From Calliopsis andreniformis (taxonomy: Eukaryota > Arthropoda > Insecta > Hymenoptera > Andrenidae), in NCBI RefSeq assembly GCF_051401765.1, contig NW_027480432.1:10806501-10870500 (forward strand): a DNA stretch of 64,000 nucleotides, given 5' to 3'. Both the position numbers and the translations under genes were made by a program. Under the pieces are notes generated by a model. That model was given only the letters and a program-made list of their open reading frames with translations. It was not told where the DNA came from and searched no databases. Shown here piece after piece: positions 25,557 through 36,969 of the stretch. The stretch's first letter is position 1; every line of letters starts with the position of its first letter.

Positions 25557-27967
25557 TATATCTAATAATGACAACGCCACCTATGTGCCACATGCACCAT
25601 AGGTAGTTTCCCAAATTGGATGCCTAACGGCTACAAAACTGTATCACCATCACAATCGATGAAATTTAGGAAATGAATGGAATGTGTCATCGTTTGGCCA
25701 TAGAACACGCGTCAGAATTTCACTGAAACGAGGCCTTATGAGAAGTTCGTCGCAGTACCATAAATTCTGAACAATGCATGCGGTTGCATAGCGCACAATG
25801 CAATTTATACCGAAGAAGTTCCGATGTGCGAATGAATCCTGTACACAGGTGCACACGTGCGTATACTTTGGACCGCATGAACGCAACGAACAATCGTTAT
25901 CTCTGAATGTTAGCGTTAGCAGCATTGCCAATTACCTTTATCTTTCAATAAGTAGACAGCCTTAACGATTACCAATATGTCCCACGTGTATTGCGCACTG
26001 GCTGCCACTATTCTTACGATATATTCGCGTACTTCAACTGCGAGTTATTTGCGAAACGGAAGCGTTATTTGTCAGGAAATGGATCGATATGGTAATGTCA
26101 ATAAGGAACTATGTTGGTCTACTTTGTTCTTCTGGTTTTTCTGTTCCTCAAGGATCCAAAGGATGAGTGCTTCTTTTTCTTTCGTTTCTTCTATTTCTTT
26201 TTATAATCTCTTATTCTTCTATTTCTTTTTATAATCTCTTATTCTTCTATTTCTTTTTTTATTTGTTCCAGTTTTATATTTAAACCTGATTAGCTTGACA
26301 GAAACAACAGAGGAACGTACATACTTTATAGATATTTATCTAATTTTATTTTAAACATAAGATTTTTTCATAGTTGCCATTACTGTGCTAACTTAAGTTT
26401 TAGCTTAAGCTTAACAAATTTGAACAGTATTTACTGTGACATTATACAGACTCCATTTTATTAAATTTAATTTCATATCTGTCTATAAATTTGTATGACA
26501 GACAGTACACAGAAAAATAACTTTTTTTATTATGCGAGTTCCATAATTTTCAATTACAGAAATTGATTTCTATTGATTTTAAAAAATAGATAAACTTAAG
26601 TAGCTTTGAGAAGAGACAGTTAAATTCTTTGTGTACAGAAGTTATTACTTAGAGATAGTAATTAAGATGTTATTAAAATGATATGAGATTCTTACATTTC
26701 AACAGTAATAAAATTCCCGTAATTTAATTTCAAATCGTTACTGCTATGGTAAGTAGATTTACACTCCTGATAAACACTAAGACGATAATGTATTGAAGTT
26801 TCGGAGAACTCCGCTTGGGAGCGTTATGTGTTGGCTGAAGAACCAAAAATTGATCTAGCAAACTGTCGTTGGTAATGCAGATTTCTTCAATTTGGAATTC
26901 AAATTGGTTTTTTACTCGATATTCATTCTGATCATACTATGTAAACGAAGGAAGACAAACTAAGACACTGTAGCTGTGAGCTTTAAAGTGCCTTTGCATC
27001 GCACAATTTTGTTACTATCTTCAGAGTAGGGACTTAACAACAATTAGTAAAGAAAAAATATAAAGGGACAAACACGATAAGATATAAGGCTCGTGAAATA
27101 CAAAATAAAGTGCATCACTTAAGTATATTATTTTCTCATAGCTACTAATATTATGCTGACTTAAGCTTTAGTTTAAGTTTAAAAAACTTTCATTAAATTT
27201 AATTTTACGCGCTTGTTTTTATTTTTATTAACAAAGTAGGTAGTGTTGGCGATAGTTTTATTGTTTCTAAGGCACCATATAAACCACATTTCTAAAACAC
27301 CAAACCTGAATTCAAAAACAATACATATGTAATATTTTCTCACTATGGTAAGCAGGTAAAATCATAGATTGGAAATATTGTTACACATTTTTGTACTAAA
27401 GATCAAATACCCAGAAATAATATATGGAAATGTTAAACACTTTTGGATTTAGTAGTGTCTTGCACCTACACCTAAATAGAATTTACTCGAAAGATATGTA
27501 ACATGGAAAATAATGAACTATTTGATTTATCATATCATTTTACAGATACGTTAAAAGTGTAATTTAATTTCGTAGTTGAAATGTATCAAATTAAATTAAT
27601 CTTTCAATTTTAATTATAGAGTGTAACAAAATAAAAGGTGATACTTATCAGTTTATATGATTGTGTCTGAAAGATGTATATTATCATACGTATCATTTTG
27701 CATTACACACAATAGACTTTTAAGTAAATTTTAGTTAATCTAGCATGTCTCTTAAGGATCATAAGTCACATATATCTTCCTGTTATATTTATTTTTATGA
27801 ATTTAATATTTAAAAATGAATGAAAATGATATTTATTCCTTATGCATTCTTATGAATACACTATTATTACTGAAATTCAGTTATTTTGCAAACAGCAAAA
27901 TTCTTCTTTACAAAAATTTCGTTTCCAACTTGTGACAGTTTTCTCGTGAGGGTTAGGCAAAATGTAA
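25557..27967. other. Non-coding stretch
   Basis: No gene recognised. A minus-strand frame at 25650-25931 and a plus-strand frame at 25977-26234 have no motif. A short pyrimidine-rich tandem repeat lies at 26193-26264. Confidence 0.45.
26193..26264. repeat. 28-bp tandem repeat, 2.5 copies
   Basis: Two identical units beginning ATTTCTTTTTATAATCTC (26193-26220 and 26221-26248) are followed by a partial third. The pyrimidine-rich strand is plus. Confidence 0.9.
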
Positions 27968-28100
27968 AATACACACGGCCAAATCAAACTATTCTGGTTC
28001 CATCGACATTTTCTATCTCTTTCTCTCTTATTCAATGGCTCCTGTGTAAGAAAAAGATAGAGAGTATCAATATGGCCAGATTCGTCTGAGCAAAGTGTAC
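27968..28100 (-). repeat. Foldback-containing repeat, copy B
   Basis: This is the reverse-oriented partner of 23070-23200. Read on the minus strand it shows CTCTCTATCTTTTTCTTA, the ACAGGAGCCATTGAAT loop and AAGAGAGAAAGAGATAGA, then a flank (AGTTTGATTTGGCCGTGTG) matching TGTTTGACTTGTCCGTACA in copy A. Minus-strand and plus-strand open frames across it are by-products. Confidence 0.5.
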
Positions 28101-28294
28101 GTATATAGGTAGAAAATTCACAACTACGGATAATTTTGTTATATTTTATTATGGTTAAATGGAAAACTATCGTAAAATTATTTGTGTTCAAACGTATTCA
28201 AACAAATTAGCGTGTAATTATTTAAAAATGATCATTGATTATATAAAGTAATTTATTACTTCAATGATATACAGTGCACAACTATAGCTGAGGG

Positions 28295-28680
28295 AAATTT
28301 TAAGGGATGATTGCAGATATTACAATAAAACGAAAATTAAAGAGAACAAAAGTGCGATTGAATCCCCGTTTGTTAATGATATGCATTTAAAGATAGCAAT
28401 GACTATCGTAGTTACTGACGTAAGAAGGCACTCGTCTCATTCAATTGCAAGGGATTCTACGCTCTCGACCCAAACAATGACAGCAATGGCAACTGCTCTC
28501 CATAGACTGCTCCCTATCATAGGCTTCATGCTCATACTGATGTCCTTCAATTTGCCTGAATTTAAGTAGGTTTCACCAATTTTTGAACGTTTAATTAACA
28601 GACGAAGGTTCAATCGCACTTTAGTTACACCTGATTTTCGTTTTATATTCATATCTAGAATCGTCCTTTAAAGTCTCCTC
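28295..28680 (+). mobile_element. Long-arm foldback MITE, copy 3 (best preserved)
   Basis: The left arm (28297-28390) and the inverted right arm (28585-28678) pair over about 90 bp. The blocks AAAACGAAAAT, AAGTGCGATTGAA and CGT(T/C)TGTTAAT are shared, and the outer block is GATTCTAGATAT-like. The centre of about 195 bp contains ACTGACGTAAGAAGGCACTC and ACTGCTCTCCATAGACTG. There is no transposase and no obvious flanking duplication. Confidence 0.65.
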
Positions 28681-30530
28681 CCCTTGTAGTTTAACACCTT
28701 GTAAAAATAGCTTTTCTTCAAATAATGCTCAAAGACTATAATGAGTAATAAAAAATTTTCGACAATTTGTACATTGCAGAAGTATTACTTTATGCTTCAC
28801 TGAAACGTTTTAGGAAGCTGAACTATACTTTTGGGCTAATAATATATAGAAAAAGAAGAAATTGTTTTTCCTTATGAATAGTATAGTATAGACTTCTTTT
28901 ATGCAGAATATAATTAGCAAGGGTAAGACCTACATTATGGCACTGTTTGACATGGAGGAATCTAAGCTGGTGATATTCACGAATGAAGTCCCTTATGAGG
29001 GTTAATTCCCTTTCTATGTCATGCATTGTGTGGTCTTCTGCACATAACACGTTACTATTACTAGGGTAGACATATGTATGTACATGTGTCCGTATAGTAT
29101 GTAGCAAGAGACAAAGAGAGAGAAGCTCTGTGAGCTTCCAAGCTTGGGTTAGATACTTCTGTTCTGGACTGTTGTATTACACTTAAGAGTATGCTAAGAA
29201 TGAGCGCTATACGTAAAAATATAGCGAGATGTTGTATAATTAATCTTATATTATACCGCTATAATTAGTCGTCTTTGTATCTTCAAATGCAGCTTGAATA
29301 TTAATACGAGGAATAATAAATATTTTTACAAGATAATTTGCTTTATTCGAGTATAAATTTCTCATGTTGTGGTAGACTAACCTAATTACATCCTAGCTGG
29401 ATGGAAATTATTATAATATTAATATATTAGTGTCTAAGCGTTCCTTCAACTTTAAATTTCAGAGACAATGTTTATATACCTAAGAAATTATACTTTATTA
29501 ATTTAAAAGTTGATCATAAATATTCCTGCTAAAGAGAAATCTTCTAAACATAAGAGCAAGGAGACATTGGTCTTTCCATGCAGTAAAATTTTGATTGCAT
29601 AAATGCAATTGTTTTACCAAGTTTGTGTGAGAAATCTGTAAACGAAATTATGAATTATTTAGAAAATTTAAATTCGTGTTTTTGAAACAGTTGCTGAAAA
29701 TTAGCTTTGTGTTAATTATAGCATTAAATACCTCTTGTGTAGTATGCATAGAGTGTTTGCAGAACGTCGTCCAAAATGAAACTTATACAGAAATTCTGGA
29801 CATTCTGTCTGCACTAATCGATTACTCTATCTAAAAATTAACATCAGTCCGAATTTTTACATTTTTCAAGCTGCTTTCCATATATCCACTTCATTTTTGC
29901 AAAATATTTAGTGTAGTAATTGCTTCAATTATACTTCGACAATAATTGAAAACTCGTCAAATTAAAATAACGCAATATTTAATGGTAACTGGGGTTGTTT
30001 TATAGAACTATTCCCAAAATACATCTTATTGCAAGACTATGACATTTCTCAGTCATATTGTTAATACTTTGACGTACATGCATACAACTGGTATATGAAG
30101 TTCTAAAATGTATAATTGTCTTTTTAAATGTCCACAATTACTAACGATGGATGTTTAAAGGCAAGTTACATGTTCTTACAAGAAATATTCATGTAATCTT
30201 CAAAGATTAGAGTTTGTGAAATGGGACTAGTAGACACTCCTATTAGTTTTACAAAAGTTCAATTATCTTTAGACTATTTTTAGAATTTAATCTTTTCTCT
30301 TTCAATTGTCTACTTTCTAATTTGTTCTTTCTTAAAAGACATGCAAACTATATCTATATACTATTATTAAACGATATATAGATACTATAGTCCATTATTA
30401 ATAGTAAATTTGAATTAATATTGTCAAACAAAATTTGATAACTAGTTTCTGTATATTTCCGTATTCACGTTTATATGATAGCCCTCTGTTATTTGGGATC
30501 GAAATAGAAATAGCAGGAGTAAGATACCTA
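28681..30530. other. AT-rich non-coding stretch
   Basis: Nothing recognised. A minus-strand frame of 94 codons (28823-29107) carries no motif that I know. Confidence 0.45.
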
Positions 30531-30780
30531 TCGTTCTCGTATGAGTCTACCACTCTCGCTCGTTGATTGCTTCCGCGATGATGTTACTCTATTATTGAAC
30601 CAATTTCTATCAACAGTATGGTCCATATCTACCCACGTTTCATCCACAAAAACGAGCATTGCAATATATCTATCTCTGACTTTTCTCAAAAAGTTGCAGC
30701 GAAAACTCTTATTCTCTTCAGAAAGTCTTTTAGTTCTTAACCCTTCATCAATAGCTTTTGTTCGTCACACGAATTTTCAT
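30531..30780 (-). pseudogene. DDE (IS630/Tc1-like) transposase fragment
   Basis: The open frame visible on the plus strand (30541-30819) is antisense to the real signal. On the minus strand it reads a helix-like KRLSEENKSF segment, then VFVDETWVDMDHTVDRNW and, further on, GRLIR. Insect DDE_3-type transposases carry I-Y-(L/I)DET---HTV-K-W followed by GKG-RLI at this spacing. The VDET Asp (near 30640) would be the first catalytic residue. Only about 75 residues are readable; neither end nor the remaining catalytic residues are present. Confidence 0.6.
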
Positions 30781-30827
30781 TTGTTCATATATCGCCATAT
30801 TTCTATTTTTTTAAAATAAAATATTTT

Positions 30828-30889
30828 ATAAAATATTTAAAATAAATATAAATTGAATATAAAATATTTAAAATAAATATAAATTGAAT
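30828..30889. repeat. 31-bp AT tandem duplication
   Basis: Two identical 31-bp units starting ATAAAATATTTAAAATAAAT lie end to end, followed by a partial third. Confidence 0.9.
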
Positions 30890-31720
30890 ATAAAATATTA
30901 AAAATATTTTATAAAAATATGTTTTTCATTCTAATTATACAGAATACAGATATGTGTATGTCATTTATAGTATCCAGAATAATTCTAGTAACTGAGATGG
31001 ACTATAATTCTATTTTAATTGAAATTTGAAAAAAGAATGTAGAGAAAAATTTAGTTATGAGTATAACTGATACTTAAAAAGTTATCTATTATATTAACAC
31101 ACTGAATGTTATGTGAGTTATGTTTAGACTTTTTATTTTCATGAAAACTGTGGAGGAAGTAGAACTAAAAGAAAAGTTTGCTTCATTTTTCGAATATTAT
31201 AAATTGCACTTTATTTTTCATATTTTGTATATTTTGTAATATTATACAAATTCTGTAATTTTTTACACGTTTGAAATTTCCATAAATGCATAATAATCCA
31301 CAGTCTCATTATGTGTAATTCACGCTGTGCTCGATACAATAATTTCCTTCGACAGTCTACATCTTGAAGTTAAATTGCTGCATCGCTATCGTGCTTACTA
31401 ACACCATACTTATAGTACATCATACTTATTGTTTAATGGAACCGTATGGAGGAAATTGGTTTGGCACGCACAGCCCCACACCTTAGCCACTTCGTACACT
31501 CGATTTAAATTCTTTGGTTTTTCTAGAGTCTTTTAAAACGTACAATTTCTTTGCAGCCTCAATACTGAACAATTAAATAGTGTAATAAGAAACATTAAAA
31601 AGAGGATGCAAAAACCTAAGTAGCACATGCAAACTGAACTTACTGATCTTTTATTTAAATATTTATGCTATTCACCTAGTTCTCAGGATTGCTCGTGTAA
31701 AGTAGCTTATGTATATATGA

Positions 31721-31970
31721 TAGGTAATGTATAAGTCCCAATATTTAAACGCTTAAAATGTCAAATGTCCCAGTAAGTAAACAACCTAAAACTGTACATC
31801 CTGATATTTTAACTATAAGGTTCCAGCAACTGTGGATACTATTTTATAACAATAGCTTCTATTTTTAATTAGCTTACCTAATACATTAGAATTTAAGCCT
31901 AAAATTGGTTCATTGGCCTAGAATTAGTTCAGGCATTGGACATGGTTGACTACTAGGACATTTACTTTAG
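31721..31970 (+). mobile_element. GGTAAATGTCCCA-family MITE, copy 2
   Basis: The left end is degraded (TAGGTAATGTATAAGTCCCA); the right end reads GACTACTAGGACATTTACTT. The internal block CAAATGTCCCAGTAAGTAAA and the following ATACTATTTTATAAC match copy 1. Length is about 250 bp. Confidence 0.6.
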
Positions 31971-32771
31971 TATATGAAAGACTTCACTTGAACTAAATTT
32001 TTGTAAATTTCAAATTTCCGCCCACACAAAACGTTTTACTGGCATATTCATACCAGGTGACGTAAACAACATGAACATGTCAAGTTTCGCCACGCTATGG
32101 TATGAACATGTAAATCAGACCTAACATGTGCATCTTGATGTTAATCTCCTGGGTTCATAACAGCATCGGTATATATATCTTTCCGACGTTGACTTCATTA
32201 TGCAAGTCGCAACAATGTAACCACCATCAGCAAGATAATATGATATCTATTTGTAGCCATGTGTCTCGCAATAAATCATTATTCTCGTAGATTCTGCATA
32301 AAACATACGAAATCATTCATATGCAATGTAAACGCAGATTAAAGAAACATGGGACCATAATTTAATAGGAATGACGTTAAAGCAGTTCTCGAAATTATTC
32401 ATTTATGCTTACCTATTGCTAGACATTATTTTCTTTGTTAATATGAGATTGCAGAGTTGTAAGATTTATACAAAATAAAAATTCTCGTAAGATAAAATTT
32501 GATAACAGTTCGATATCACTCTGTTCCAATGATTAGCAATCTTTATCTTCGGCGTGACAAAATGGAAAACTCAATAACTTGCATGAGTTGTTGCACCTGC
32601 AGGTTGAAGAAACCTAATTTCACGATTTTAAGATTGTTCATTTATAAAGTAAATTATTTCATTTTTATGTTTTCATTGATAAATGTGATGATTATTTTTA
32701 CAAGAGTATACATATTATAAATAGATAATTCTAGAAAAAGCACGAAATGAAAATATATCTTTTTAATTATA

Positions 32772-33115
32772 CAAAGTGTCCCAGAACTGGTGGTATGTAC
32801 AAACGGAGGTGATTCGACACATAAAAAAATAAGACGATAGTATAGAATTTTATTTTAATATCTTGCTTCGTTTTCGAGAAAAATGAATTTGAATTATGAT
32901 GGAGAACAAATGTATGGAAGTACAGTTTAGAGTACTTGAAGCATTCCCCTTTCCCTGTTTACTCCTCGAACGCCTAAAACTAATTTTGGTTAAAATTCAA
33001 AGTCAATTTTTTCGGATTCAATGCTTGTATCAAAAAATTTGATTTTACGCTTTCATCTTATATTTTTGTATAGAATCACCCCTCTCTGCTTGTACCACCA
33101 GTTCTAGGACACCTT
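32772..33115. mobile_element. MITE with GTGTCCCAGAACTGGTGGTA ends, copy 1
   Basis: The left end after TATA is CAAAGTGTCCCAGAACTGG; the right end on the other strand is AGGTGTCCTAGAACTGGTGG. Both continue with a GTACAA and GGTGATTC block, giving about 60 bp of inverted similarity. The same ends occur at 58765-59600. The interior is non-coding. Confidence 0.65.
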
Positions 33116-34283
33116 ATATATGCGCTTGCAGAGATTTTATTTTCATAGTATTCAACAGTTTTCTGCAAATATTTTCATTTCACAAAATTCAACAGTTTTC
33201 TTTGCAGAGACTCTATTTTCAAAATATTTGTTCGGTTTTATGAATTGAATTACACCAACTCTCAGCTTAGAACTAAAACCAACTCACACATCGAAAAGCT
33301 TTGAACTAGACTTATTTCCCTTGTGCCAACAATTCTCTAAAAATTATTTATTGTCGTGTACTTATTTCGAGTGCTAGACTCTAAAGTCCCCGTTGCTATG
33401 TGCTAGAAACACTGTGTACAAGAAGAAGAAAACATTCTACGCGTTAGAAGCTCAGTAGTTCTAGGGTTAATCTCAACATATTCAAATGTGAACGTCTGTA
33501 GATGCTACCTTTTAATGAGTGATTCTCTCTGTACATTTATTTTTTAACAGCGATTTTGATTAACGATCGAAACGAATTAAACTAAAGATTGATTTTACGG
33601 AGTCGATAATTATAAGTGTTAGCAGAACAAGTTTTGATACACTGCAATTAAACGTCGCTAAGTAACGTTCCTTTCACCTGAGTAGCGACAAACCTTAGAC
33701 GCTTTTATCATCGGTGAAAGCAGTGGGTTGTTCCTATCTTTGTCGTTAAATTTTACACTCGAGTTCGGTTTACGCCAACATGTACTTAAAGACAGTAATT
33801 GATATTAAATTAACTGTCAATAGCTGCATGTAGTCAAGTTTTGGTTAAATGAGTAACTTTATTGATAGTTCTATTGCTTTATTTCTGGACAACTTGCCTA
33901 TCAATTTGAGACAATTACGGCTATCTTTTACAGCAATCTTTCTCTCTGTGTGTATGACTCCATACTTGAGTTCCTACGTAACGAAGATTTTAATCTGCTA
34001 GTAATTTGACTACCTCGATAAGAATTTGTGTGTAACCCCTTTCATAAAAACGTATCACGTACCACTCGCGTGAAACTTAGCGGTGAAAACATGGGAGAAA
34101 ATCGAAGCACCTATTACTGAAGCAGGAAATCTGACACTATCGAGTGGTAAAGAAAAGAGAGTCGTAAGTTATTAACTTTTTGTATTTAGTGGCGTTGCGA
34201 GAGAAAAAGAGTTAGCTCAAGCCGACTAAGAGATTTAATTTTAGAAATTAAAAAATATAAGTAACAGTAGCATAAGTAACTTG
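33116..34283. other. Non-coding stretch
   Basis: No gene. A weak duplication of TTCAACAGTTTTCT with flanks occurs around 33150-33230. Confidence 0.45.
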
Positions 34284-34559
34284 GTACAGTATTGTCTCGA
34301 TACAAGTTCGTCACTTGCAATCACTTACATGCACAAGAAATGTGTAAGAAAGTCGTTGCTAAGATTAGGTTACACCTTAGCAGCTTTTTGCCTTTCTGAA
34401 GTCGAGGACAAAGTAAATTGAAAGAATAGTTCCAAGAGAACTTGTCTTCATTGAACTTGTATGGAGACTACACTGTATTCCTCCTGTTTAGCTACAGGTG
34501 TCCTCGAATAGTTTCGTTGTCGAACCTGTGTTGTACAGTGTTGTCTCGATACAAGTTCG
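34284..34559. repeat. 27-bp direct repeats 249 bp apart
   Basis: ATTGTCTCGATACAAGTTCG with its GTACAGT lead (34284-34310) recurs at 34533-34559 with a single mismatch. The flanks are unrelated. The enclosed 222 bp contains a small inverted repeat around GTTGCTAAG...CTTAGCAGC (near 34354-34384). Confidence 0.7.
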
Positions 34560-34928
34560 GTAGTACATTCGACTTTGCTTGGAATTATTCTTTCACTTAA
34601 TCCTTATCTTTGAAAAGGTAAATTCAAGTTCTTATCTAATAAATAACCTTCCAACTCATTCAAAACCGAGAACTTATGTCGACAGAATAAGGATGGAGAC
34701 ATGGAGACATGGAGACATTGCGTACACAATAGATTTCAAATGACCTTACGATTGAACGTCTAATATGTAGGTTTAAATCAGGAAATCATGGTGGTCAGGG
34801 GATTCAGGAGAATCCCCATAACCATAGATTTGTAAAAGTGTTGCTTACACGTTGATCGCTATGTCCATCATATAGTGTGAATCACGCAACTGTATCATCA
34901 GAATCTTTTTGTAAACTATTTGTTGTCT

Positions 34929-35027
34929 GAAAAAATGTTTCAGATGAAAGTTGTTTGGTATCTAGAGTATGCTTCCTTTTAATATGCTCCTCTCGATACC
35001 AAACAACTTTCGTTTGAACCTTTTTTC
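34929..35027. repeat. 99-nt hairpin related to a MITE terminal repeat
   Basis: The left arm (34929-34967) and right arm (34990-35027) pair across a 22-nt loop. The inner 22 bp, GAAAGTTGTTTGGTATC plus AGAG, has one mismatch, and the outer ~16 bp has a bulge and a few mismatches. A 25-base run in the left arm, including TGTTTCAGATGAAAGTTGTT, is identical to part of the right terminal repeat of the element at 62123-63046. The size and shape would suit a miRNA precursor. An open minus-strand frame (34882-35127) runs through it but has no motif. Confidence 0.6.
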
Positions 35028-35454
35028 CAAGCCTTTTTAACCTTTTTACAAGAAAATTCAGGCGATACAGTTGCACGACTCGCCATGTATTAATGAATCC
35101 TATCTTTAAATTTCGAAATTTAGACAATGAAACACCTCTAAGGCGTTGTGATGCTCATTTTGAGAAACAGTGAAAGACAAATAAGAAGTGAAGATTATGA
35201 AGTGATTAGACATCGATAGGCAGTAAATTAGCTATCACTGAATTTTCGAAAATCTTTTAGTGAACCTTAATCGAAAACGACACACAGCAGAAAACGTGTT
35301 AACAGTCAGAACTACGTGATGCTAACATGTAAAAGCTTCAGACCTATAGGGTGTTTTTGAATTAAATGGCTAAGCATAAAATATAAATCTAGGGCCTAAA
35401 AAAAAACAAATTTTCCTCTGGAAGTACAGTCACAAATGCTTCTTTTTTAATAGA

Positions 35455-35683
35455 TAAGATAAATGTTTTGATACCTGGATGCACATGATACCAAATGTCC
35501 CACTAAATGGACAATTTAAACATACACGTCTCAATACTTGTATTGCGACTCAGTGGCTGAATATACCTACTACTTTTCGCTTCTTCTTTTGTATTATCTA
35601 CATTAAAGTTTAAATTTAAAATTAAATAAAATGTACAGTTTTCAAGTATTGGGACATGATCGACTACTGGGACATTTACCTTA
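35455..35683 (+). mobile_element. GGTAAATGTCCCA-family MITE, copy 3
   Basis: The right end CTACTGGGACATTTACCTTA is intact; the left end is worn (TAAGATAAATGTTTTGATAC). The internal CAAATGTCCCACTAAATGG and ATTGCGACTCAGTGGCTGAA blocks match copy 1 closely. Confidence 0.6.
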
Positions 35684-36260
35684 TTGACTTCTGAAGTTAA
35701 AATCTTTTAGAAATTTCCAATAACCTCAAAAGTTTTGTTTGTTTTTAAAAACCGTACTAATCATCATGGGACTTTTCTGTATGAGCTGCTGTTGAACAAA
35801 AAGTGTATCAAGCGTCTGTTAGTGACATTCAATCATTAAAATGGAGAGTAGTACTAGGGGTAATACTTTCTCTGGGCTGGAGCCCATTATTTTGAACAAA
35901 ATTTTTAATAATTCCATTTTCATTTCTGTAAAGCAATAGAGGGCATAAACCTAAATTATTTCTCAGTTATTCACTCTTATACTTGGATAACTTTAAAAAA
36001 CAATATCCTTTAAATAAAGCATTTGCGAGCATACTTCCACAGAAATTTCTTTTTTTATTTAAGGTTCAAAATTTATATTTCAAATTCGACCATTTAACTC
36101 GGAAGCATTCTCTACAAATGCATTCTCGTTTAAAAATTCTTATTCGTGGTTATGCTTCAGTTTTCGTTTTGTGTAACTTCTCTCACTTTTGAAACATTTT
36201 GCTTGTTATTTTGTTTTTTTGAAATACTTTAATAAATCTGAAGAAAATCACAGGTAACAC

Positions 36261-36969
36261 AGTTAAACCTCCATAACTCGAAAAACTCTATAAGATAAAA
36301 ATTTTGTTCATTCTCTTCCGTTCAGATGCGAATACCTCTATAAATCGAAATAAAACTTACTGTAACTTGAATTATTTACCACATATTAGGTGTATTTTTT
36401 ACCCCTATAACTCAATCTTAGAATAACTAGACCTCTACAAGTGAAACTTTTATCGTCGTTGCTACTATAACTCGAACTTATACCTGTGTGTCCTAATTTG
36501 TCAAACAAATATAAGCTGCTAAATATAAGATGACACGTGCCGTGTCTCTATCCCTGCATCCATGCATATTCATGCAAGCTGGTCGTTTGTCACAGATCAA
36601 ACGCATAATTCCCATCATTCTCTTAAATTGTCGCTTTCGCGTTTACCTTGAGTCAAATACTGAGTAAAGTCAGTAGAATTAACTCTAGGAAGAAACCTAA
36701 GACTTTAAAGTTGACTTAAAGTCAAAAACCTAAGACTCTAGAAACCTAACCTACCTTCTAGTCTTAGAAACCTAAGACTTTCTAAGTTGAAATTAAATTT
36801 TTTTCTAAGTTATTACAATCAGGAAATTATTAACTCTACTACAAACCCTCTGTAAGTCCAATTTTCGTATGTTAAATATCTCTTACTCGAAAACTTCGAT
36901 AAGTCGAAATTTCTACAATTCAAAGACTTTAGGCCTGCCTTTAACATTTGGGTTATCGAGATTCGGCTG
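36261..36969. mobile_element. Tigger/pogo-like MITE with subterminal motif array
   Basis: The left end is CAGTTAAACCTCCATAACTC; the right end on the other strand is CAGCCGAATCTCGATAACCC. Between them, variants of CTCTATAACTCGAA recur at least seven times (near 36270, 36332, 36402, 36430, 36463, 36880 and 36895). An AAACCTAAGACT motif is repeated three times near 36690-36780. There is no transposase frame. Repeated copies of the end motif are what one expects of transposase-binding subterminal repeats. Confidence 0.5.
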
